Below, in pieces: positions 1 to 5,661 of a stretch of 20,375 bases of DNA. This DNA is from Planctomycetales bacterium (GTDB lineage Bacteria; Planctomycetota; SBBH01). The stretch is from NCBI GenBank assembly GCA_005239795.1, contig SBBH01000192.1, forward strand, positions 1-20,375, in the 5' to 3' direction. The notes under the pieces were generated by a model, which saw only the letters and a list, made by a program, of their open reading frames with translations, was not told where the DNA came from and searched no databases. The first letter of the stretch is position 1; the number at the start of each line of letters is the position of its first letter. Made by a program: the position numbers and the translations under genes.

Positions 1-787
1 ATCCGTGCAACATGTAGAGAAGATCCTCGGTGGCGAGGTTCCCGGCCGCCCCCGGCGCATAGGGGCACCCCCCCAGCCCGCCGGCGGAGCTGTCCAGGAC
101 CGAGATCCCGCTTGCGAGGGCCGCCAAGGCGTTGGCGAGCGCCGTCCCGCGCGTGTCATGCCCGTGAAAGGCGAGTTTTGTTGGCTCCACCCCGGCATCC
201 AAAAGCGTTTTCAAGGTGCGCTCGACCTCCTGGGGCGCCGCCGCGCCGACTGTGTCCCCCAGCGAGATCTCATCGACCGCGAGACCGATGAGGCGCCGCG
301 CGACGTCCAGGACCGCCGCCGGGGGGACCGGTCCAGCGTAAGGGCAGACCCAGCAAGTAGAAACATATCCCCGCACGCGGATTTTCTTCGCGCGGGCCTC
401 CGGAACGAATTCCGAAAAGCGGTCGATTGATTCGGCGATCGAGGCGTTGATGTTCTTTTGATTAAACGCTTCGCTCGCCGCCGTGAAGACGCCAATCTCG
501 CCGACCTTCGAGGCCACGGCTTTGTCGAACCCCTGCCGGTTGGGAACAAGCGCCGCATAGACCGTGCCGCGGCGCCGGCGGATTCCCGCAAAAACCTGGT
601 CGGAATCGGCCATCTGGGGGATGCGATCGGCCCGCACAAAAGCCCCCGCCTCGACGACGGGAAGCCCCGCGTCGGCCAGCGCCTCGACGAAAGCGATTTT
701 CGCCGCGAGCGGTACGACGGCTTTTTCGTTCTGCAGGCCGTCGCGGGGGCCGACTTCCACCACTTTGACCCGAGAAGGAAGGTTCAT
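1..787 (-). CDS. Hydroxymethylglutaryl-CoA lyase, 3' end beyond window edge
   Basis: Cleaves HMG-CoA to acetyl-CoA and acetoacetate, the last step of leucine degradation; cytosolic TIM-barrel, metal-dependent. Translating the minus strand from ATG 787 gives 262 codons with no stop before the window edge, so only the C-terminus is missing. Seen in the sequence: the N-terminal strand VEVGPRDGLQNE with Arg15 and Asp16, the metal-binding HGHD (His208, His210), and GGCPYAPGA with the catalytic Cys241. These match the family signature. The start is chosen because MNLPSRVKVVEVGPRDG is the usual family N-terminus and no in-frame start lies between it and the biotin-carrier stop 25 nt upstream. It is the last visible gene of the operon. 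No clear Shine-Dalgarno precedes it; a 9-codon minicistron bridges the gap (see findings). Confidence 0.95.
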   Translation of the reverse strand, partial: MNLPSRVKVVEVGPRDGLQNEKAVVPLAAKIAFVEALADAGLPVVEAGAFVRADRIPQMADSDQVFAGIRRRRGTVYAALVPNRQGFDKAVASKVGEIGVFTAASEAFNQKNINASIAESIDRFSEFVPEARAKKIRVRGYVSTCWVCPYAGPVPPAAVLDVARRLIGLAVDEISLGDTVGAAAPQEVERTLKTLLDAGVEPTKLAFHGHDTRGTALANALAALASGISVLDSSAGGLGGCPYAPGAAGNLATEDLLYMLHG

Positions 788-812
788 TGTGTTGTTTGGC
801 GTTTCATCCGCA

Positions 813-1307
813 TTAATCGATGATCATCAGTTCTGTTCCGGCATCCACCGTCTTGCCAACTTCTACCAGAGTGCGGGCCACGGTGCCGTCCTTCCCGGCC
901 GCCACGGGGCACTCCATCTTCATCGCCTCCATCAAGATCACAATCTGTCCTCTCTTGACGCTGTCGCCGGGCGCCACGAGAACCTGTCGGATGATCCCCG
1001 GCGTGGGGGCCGCCGTGCGGGAGGGGCCCGCTCCCGCGACGGACCCCGACCGGGGCGCCCCGCGACGGACCCGGAAGGAAGCCCCTTCCACGACGAGGAA
1101 CATCCCTCCCGCCGCGTCGCGCGAAACGCGCACCCGCAGGGTTTGGCCTTCCCAGGAGAGGCGGTACGCCCCCTCACCCAAGCGCGCCAGATGCACCTCC
1201 ACGAGCCGCTCTTCTTCGACCAGTTGAATGCGGAAAACGTCCGCCCCGGCCGGCTGGGCCGAAAACACCACCTCGCGGCCATCGATTTCCAGAACCTCCC
1301 GCTTCAC
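813..1307 (-). CDS. Biotin carboxyl carrier protein of acyl-CoA (methylcrotonyl-CoA) carboxylase
   Basis: Carries the carboxybiotin arm between the biotin carboxylase and carboxyltransferase subunits. The 164-residue protein has an N-terminal half (about 1-90) resembling the BT/linker region that in fused MCC/PCC alpha subunits follows biotin carboxylase. The biotinyl domain (about 95-164) has MEAMKME with Lys130 as the biotin attachment site, 34 residues from the C-terminus as is typical. It starts at GTG 1307, overlapping the TGA of the biotin carboxylase gene (GTGA), which implies translational coupling. In many bacteria these two parts are one polypeptide; here they are two cistrons. The acyl-CoA specificity is inferred from neighbouring MCC beta and HMG-CoA lyase; generic acetyl- or propionyl-CoA carboxylase use cannot be excluded. 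Confidence 0.93.
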   Translation of the reverse strand: MKREVLEIDGREVVFSAQPAGADVFRIQLVEEERLVEVHLARLGEGAYRLSWEGQTLRVRVSRDAAGGMFLVVEGASFRVRRGAPRSGSVAGAGPSRTAAPTPGIIRQVLVAPGDSVKRGQIVILMEAMKMECPVAAGKDGTVARTLVEVGKTVDAGTELMIID

Positions 1308-2842
1308 GGGGCCCTTCCGAGGCGAAATGCCGCCAGGCGCGGATCATTCCAGGGGTCGGCGGCGGGCGGCGCCGAACCGGACGGCGCCCCGGACGCCTTC
1401 GCCGCGCGGCCGAGTTTGTCCGCCTCGCCTGCGGCCGCGAGGGCCGCCGCCGCGAGGCTCCCGCGGCGGCGGCGCTCCTCGCGCGCCTCGGCGAGCTCCC
1501 CCGCATGGCGCTCCAGAAAATCGGTGGAAAGCGACATCTCCCGGAACGCGCTGCTGGCCAGAACGTCCCCCAAAAAACCGATGTTGGTGGGACATCCCAG
1601 GATAACGGTGTCGGCCAGGGCTCGCCGGAGGCGGGCGCTCGCCTCCCGCCGGTCCTGTCCCCAGGCGATGATTTTCGCCAGGAGCGAATCGTAGCGGGCG
1701 CCGACCGTCTGGCCCGCCCAGAGCCCCGAATCGACGCGGATCCCGGCTCCGGCGGGCTCCTCGAGCTCCTCGACGACGCCCGTACAGGGGGAGAAGTTCT
1801 CGTCGGGGTTCTCGGCGCAGACCCGGACCTCGATCGCGGCGCCGCGCGGCCGCACCTCCCGCTGGGAAAAGTCGAGGCGCTCCCCCGCGGCGATCCGGAA
1901 CTGCCATTTGACGATGTCGATCCCGGTGCGCATTTCCGTCACGGGGTGCTCCACCTGAAGGCGGGTGTTCACTTCCAGAAAGTGGAATGTGCGCTCGCTC
2001 GTCCAGAGGAACTCGACCGTGCCGGCGCCGACGTAGCCCACCTCCTCGGCGAGGCGCACCGCCGCACGGCAGATCTCCGCGCGCTCGTCGTCCGTCAGAT
2101 GCGGCGCGGGGCTTTCCTCCACGATCTTCTGGTGGCGCCGCTGGATGGAGCAGTCGCGCTCCCCCAAATGCACGACGTTCCCGCGGCCGTCGGCCAGGAT
2201 CTGCACCTCCACGTGGCGCGGATGCGCCACGAATTTTTCGATCAGCACCTCGTCGCTTCCGAAGGCGGCCTGGGCCTCGCGCCGGCCCCTCGCCAGGGCC
2301 GCAGGCAGCTCCTCCATCGATCGGACGACCTGCATTCCCTTGCCGCCTCCGCCATTGGCGGCCTTCACGAGAAGTGGAAATCCCACCGAAGGGGCGGCCG
2401 CGAGGAGCTCGGCGTCCGTCGCCGCCTCGCGGGAAAATCCCGAGACCAAGGGAATCCCCATGTCGCGCGCCATGAGGCGCGCGCGGCGCTTGCTCCCGAG
2501 CTTCTCGATCACCCCGGCAGGCGGCCCAATCCAGACAAGGCTCGCGCCTGCCACCGCCGCGGCGAATGCGGCGCTCTCCGACAAGAAGCCGTACCCGGGG
2601 TGGATCGCCTCGGCGCCGGTCTTTTGCGCAGCGTCGATGAGTTTCCCCATATGAAGATAGCTCTCAGCCGGGTCGCCGGGGCCGATCTCGACCGCCTCGT
2701 CGGCAAGCCTCGCGTGGAACGCCCCGCGGTCCTCCTCGGAGTAGACGGCGACGCTCTCGATCCCCACCTCGCGCGCGGCGCGGATGATGCGCACGGCGAT
2801 CTCCCCGCGGTTGGCGATGAGGATCCGATTAAAGCCAGTCAT
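1304..2842 (-). CDS. Biotin carboxylase subunit of acyl-CoA (methylcrotonyl-CoA) carboxylase
   Basis: ATP- and bicarbonate-dependent carboxylation of biotin on the carrier protein encoded next to it. 512 residues: N-terminal fold with ANRGEIAVRIIRAARE, ATP-grasp domain with the glycine-rich loop GGGGKGMQ (about 163-170), ERDCSIQRRHQK, and the catalytic EVNTRLQVEHPVTE segment, then the C-terminal carboxylase domain to about residue 450. The last roughly 60 residues are an Ala/Gly/Arg-rich linker ending in PWNDPRLAAFRLG. This resembles the linker that leads into the BT domain of fused MCC/PCC alpha subunits, so the gene split falls right at that domain border. The gene is separated by 3 nt from the hydratase stop upstream and overlaps the carrier gene downstream by 4 nt. 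Confidence 0.96.
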   Translation of the reverse strand: MTGFNRILIANRGEIAVRIIRAAREVGIESVAVYSEEDRGAFHARLADEAVEIGPGDPAESYLHMGKLIDAAQKTGAEAIHPGYGFLSESAAFAAAVAGASLVWIGPPAGVIEKLGSKRRARLMARDMGIPLVSGFSREAATDAELLAAAPSVGFPLLVKAANGGGGKGMQVVRSMEELPAALARGRREAQAAFGSDEVLIEKFVAHPRHVEVQILADGRGNVVHLGERDCSIQRRHQKIVEESPAPHLTDDERAEICRAAVRLAEEVGYVGAGTVEFLWTSERTFHFLEVNTRLQVEHPVTEMRTGIDIVKWQFRIAAGERLDFSQREVRPRGAAIEVRVCAENPDENFSPCTGVVEELEEPAGAGIRVDSGLWAGQTVGARYDSLLAKIIAWGQDRREASARLRRALADTVILGCPTNIGFLGDVLASSAFREMSLSTDFLERHAGELAEAREERRRRGSLAAAALAAAGEADKLGRAAKASGAPSGSAPPAADPWNDPRLAAFRLGRAP

Positions 2843-2845
2843 GAG

Positions 2846-3637
2846 TCATGACGGAGCGGGAGCCCAGGGGGGGCTTTTCTTCTCCAGAAATGCCGCGAGC
2901 CCCGCCTGCCCTTCGGGGCTGACGCGTTGCCGGGCGATCGACTCGAGGCTGAGTTTTCCCGCCTCGTTCCAGGAGAGCGCCGGATAGGCGAACGCGAGTT
3001 TCTTCGCCAGGGCCAGCGCCGTCGGGGCGCTCCGCCGGAACGAATCGCAAAGCTTCTCCACCGCCGCGTCGAGCTGGGCCTCTTCCACAACCTGGTGCAC
3101 GAGGCCGATCCTCAAGGCCTCCGGCGCCTCGATCAAGTCCCCTGTCACCGCCAGGTGCGTGAACGCCGAGACGCCGACCTTGCGCAGGACAAACGGCCCC
3201 ACCATCGCCGGGACGATCCCGAGGCGGACTTCCGTCAGGCCGAACCGGGCCCACGGGACGGAGACGGCCACATCACAGACCGACACAAGCCCCGTCGCCC
3301 CAGCGATCGCATGGCCGTGGACGCGCGCCACGATCGGCTTGGGGCATTCCAGAAACGCGAGAAGCGCCTGGCGGAACCGCGCGGCGTCTTTCTTGTTCTC
3401 CTCGAAGGAATACCCCGCGATGCGTGAAAGCCAGTTCACATCGGCGCCCGCCGAGAAATTCTTGCCGGAGCCGGCGAGCACCACGACACGGACAGACGGA
3501 TCCTGCCCGGCAGCCTCGAGCGCCTGGTACAGCTCATTCAGAAGAATGTCGTTTAAAGCGTTGTGGACATCGGGACGGTTGAGCGTGATCCGGAAAAGAT
3601 CGCCCGACTTCTCGCACAGGAGCGTCTGCGGCGCCAT
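2846..3637 (-). CDS. Enoyl-CoA hydratase/isomerase family, probable methylglutaconyl-CoA hydratase
   Basis: 263-residue crotonase-fold protein, the normal family length. The oxyanion-hole segments are visible: SAGADV (after GSGKNF) and the AIAGATGLVSVCDVAV helix-strand. The first catalytic Glu is in GLTEVRLGIVPA. The second family Glu position (helix before the LTG-like AVTGD) carries a His, as the second Glu is also replaced in some methylglutaconyl-CoA hydratase-type members. Placement between MCC beta and the MCC biotin carboxylase with HMG-CoA lyase downstream makes hydration of 3-methylglutaconyl-CoA to HMG-CoA the best assignment; that is inference from context. ATG 3637 has no Shine-Dalgarno. 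A TATAGT hexamer ends 6 nt before it, so an internal leaderless transcript is possible. Confidence 0.93.
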   Translation of the reverse strand: MAPQTLLCEKSGDLFRITLNRPDVHNALNDILLNELYQALEAAGQDPSVRVVVLAGSGKNFSAGADVNWLSRIAGYSFEENKKDAARFRQALLAFLECPKPIVARVHGHAIAGATGLVSVCDVAVSVPWARFGLTEVRLGIVPAMVGPFVLRKVGVSAFTHLAVTGDLIEAPEALRIGLVHQVVEEAQLDAAVEKLCDSFRRSAPTALALAKKLAFAYPALSWNEAGKLSLESIARQRVSPEGQAGLAAFLEKKSPPWAPAPS

Positions 3638-3664
3638 CGACGCACTATACCAAAAAGCACCAGG

Positions 3665-4645
3665 CTACTTCGCCGGACGTGGCGCGGGAGCTGGCGGAAG
3701 CCAGACGATCGCTCCCCTGGCCTCCTTCGGAAATTCGCGTACGCGTTTTCCCTGCCGGTCGAACTCGACCGGGAGGAGGCTTCACCCCCCCCGGACGAGC
3801 GCGCCCCCCTCCGGCAAGGCCTGAATCCCGACGGGGCAATCATACTCGCCCGACCAAATGATCTTCCCGGCGAGATCGATCTGGGCGACGCACCCGGCTT
3901 TTCCACGGGCTTGGGTGATATAGGCGGCGAAAAGATAGTGGCCGTTCGCCAGCTTCACGGCGTCGACGCAAGTCATTGTTTTATCAATTGTTACGACATT
4001 TTTTTCCAGGCCATCCCACCCCATCTCGAAAATGCGGCGCCCTGAAACGCAAACGAAACCGCCGGCATCGGCCGCGCGCACGGAGTCGAAAGAGAATGGA
4101 AAAACGAGGCTGTGGAGCGTATTCCCCTGTGGGTCGATCTCGCAGATTTCCAACCCCCGGCCCATCGCCTCCCCCTCAGCAGGCGGGGTTAGGGCTTTCG
4201 CAGCACCAAGATCGTCGAGCATTTTCTTGCGGATCTCGGCGGCTTTATAGGTCCGGCCGCAGACGAGAAAATTCCCATTGGGAAAAACGTCGACGAAGCG
4301 GGGTGTCACCCCCCCCATGCACCTCGGCGGCGTCTGGGAGAGAAGCTTGCCATCCCGGTCGAATTCTTGGATCCCCGCGCCATCCCAGGCGAGGATCGTC
4401 CCCCGGGATGTCGCCAGGAGCGACTGCCACGAAAGTGACGCCTCTCTGACGACCTGAGTTGACCCGTCGGAAGCGATCCGGACGAGGACGACCGGCTCCG
4501 TTCCCGGCTCCGACTTGTTGAGAGCCACGTAAAAAACATCTCCGCTCCATTTCTGGGATACCCCGGCCGGCGCCGACCAGGCAGAAGCGCCAATCCAGAA
4601 AATCGCCGCGGCGGCCGGCAACCATGCTCTCCTATCCCGGTTCAT
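3665..4645 (-). CDS. Exported beta-propeller protein C with in-frame TGA (candidate selenoprotein)
   Basis: Function not recognised. About 326 residues if the internal TGA is decoded. The signal peptide MNRDRRAWLPAAAAIFWIGASAWSA is cut around SA|P. The body is made of repeated blades of the type LPxGxxLVxG ... xExDxxGKxxW (for example FDRDGKLLSQ, CEIDPQGNTLHS, QIDLAGKIIW), as in NHL/PQQ-like propellers. The frame meets TGA at 3782-3784 (residue 288) after LVRGG. It then continues with SLLPVEFDRQGKRVREFPKE to TAG 3665-3667, the same motif as in its two paralogs. The read-through end lies 27 nt before the hydratase start; stopping at the TGA would leave a 144-nt gap. The start at 4645 is preferred (AGAAGGGA 7 nt upstream); ATG 4669 overlaps the upstream gene's TGA and is the alternative. 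Ordinary callers would end it at 3782. Confidence 0.8.
3755..3784 (-). promoter_or_regulatory. In-frame TGA plus SECIS-like hairpin, propeller C
   Basis: TGA at 3784-3782, 9-nt spacer, then the perfect hairpin CCGGTCG-AGTT-CGACCGG (3772-3755). One 1x1 mismatch further out, UCCU pairs with AGGG, so the stem can extend by 4 bp. The apical loop lies 16-19 nt after the TGA and has G in its second position, compatible with the loose bacterial SECIS pattern. The arms encode PVEFDR, so part of the symmetry could be a by-product of coding. Confidence 0.45.
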
Positions 4646-4665
4646 ACGCAGGTCCCTTCTCTTAC

Positions 4666-5604
4666 TCATTGGGGCGCCGGCCCTGCGGGAAGCCACAGGA
4701 CGACGCGCGTCGCCTTCGGAAACTCCCGAACACATTTCCCCTGGCGGTCGAACTCGACCGCATGAAGCCCTCAGCTCGCCCCGACGAGGAGATGTTCATC
4801 GGGAAGGATCTGGACCGTGCGAGGGCATCCATGAAAACCGGCCCAGACGATCCGGCCCTCTCGGTCGATCTCGGCCACGGTTCCCTTCTTCCCCTTGTAC
4901 CCCGGCCCCGGATCGATCGAAGGATCGATGAGCCTCTCACCGACGACCAGATAATGGCCATTTTCCTGCTTGGCGGCGTCATGACAGAACACCCCTGTAT
5001 CGCCCGTGTGAGGCACCCGAGCGAGGATTTTCCCCTCCCAATCCATCTCCACAACCTCCCCTTTGTCCGTCACTCCCAGGAGGTGCCCGTCGGGGCAGAC
5101 CCGCACTGATATCAGAGGGGTCGCCGCCGGAAGCCGACGCAAAACCTTCCCCTGGCGGTCGACCTCAGCCGGGGGAGAGTCGCGCCCTGTCACAACAAAA
5201 TTTCCAGAAGGCAGGAGATCCACAGAGGAAAAGCCGCCAAAACCCCCCTCTTTGACCTTTTCCGCGGAAAGCTCCCAGACGACCTTCCCCGTCCTGTCGT
5301 ACTCCCGGATCTGTTTGTCTTCCCAATAGAGGATTGTCCCGGCGGAAGTGGCCCGAAACATGAAGAGGCCGCGAATCTTGTCTGCGAACGAAATGACGGC
5401 TGGCGGCTCTTCCCCCTCTCGCGGGACCGGCTCAAGCACCATCCGCCGCCCTCCGGCGCTCTGGGGGTCGGCCACCGAATGGCTGTAGTAAACGCATCCC
5501 ACAGCGGAAGGGGGGGGCGCTTCCCCAGCTCCAAGAAACGTGCTCGCAAGAACGACGCTTCCCCAAACCGCAGCCGGCAACAAAATCGTGGGTCGTTTGA
5601 TCAT
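4666..5604 (-). CDS. Exported beta-propeller protein B with in-frame TGA (candidate selenoprotein)
   Basis: Function not recognised. 312 residues including the TGA-encoded residue 278. ATG 5604 has a strong CAGGAGGTG Shine-Dalgarno. The N-terminus MIKRPTILLPAAVWGSVVLA is a Sec-type signal peptide. The blades repeat LLPSGNFVVTG, EVDRQGKVLRRL, EMDWEGKILARV, NGHYLVVGE and EIDREGRIVW; overall an NHL/PQQ-like propeller. After HLLVGAS the frame hits TGA (4771-4773), then runs on as GLHAVEFDRQGKCVREFPKA to a TGA at 4666-4668. That terminal TGA overlaps ATG 4669 of the next paralog (ATGA), and the next gene's likely Shine-Dalgarno follows directly. This is what a true gene end looks like, whereas the internal TGA leaves over 100 nt of apparent non-coding sequence. 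The body paralogs are clearly diverged, so this is not a recent duplication. Confidence 0.83.
4744..4773 (-). promoter_or_regulatory. In-frame TGA plus SECIS-like hairpin, propeller B
   Basis: TGA at 4773-4771, 9-nt spacer, then GCGGTCG-AGTT-CGACCGC (4761-4744). Relative to propeller C the basal pair changes from C-G to G-C on both sides, a compensatory change, although each side is also a permissible codon change (CCG/GCG, CGG/CGC). A 2x2 internal loop followed by CUUC/GGGG pairing extends the stem weakly. Confidence 0.45.
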
Positions 5605-5661
5605 CAACACCTCCTGAAGTAGATAGTACACGCCAGCGCCGGGGAAGTTCACCGCGCCGTG

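Noticed and set aside
1505..2851. 448-codon plus-strand frame opposite biotin carboxylase
   Set aside because: Antisense shadow with no recognisable domain.
3782..3792. Miscount of the eight-base C run before the TGA of propeller C as the cause of the stop
   Set aside because: The frame before the run and the frame after the TGA agree, the downstream VEFDR frame itself contains the TGA, and propellers B and A show the same TGA without such a run.
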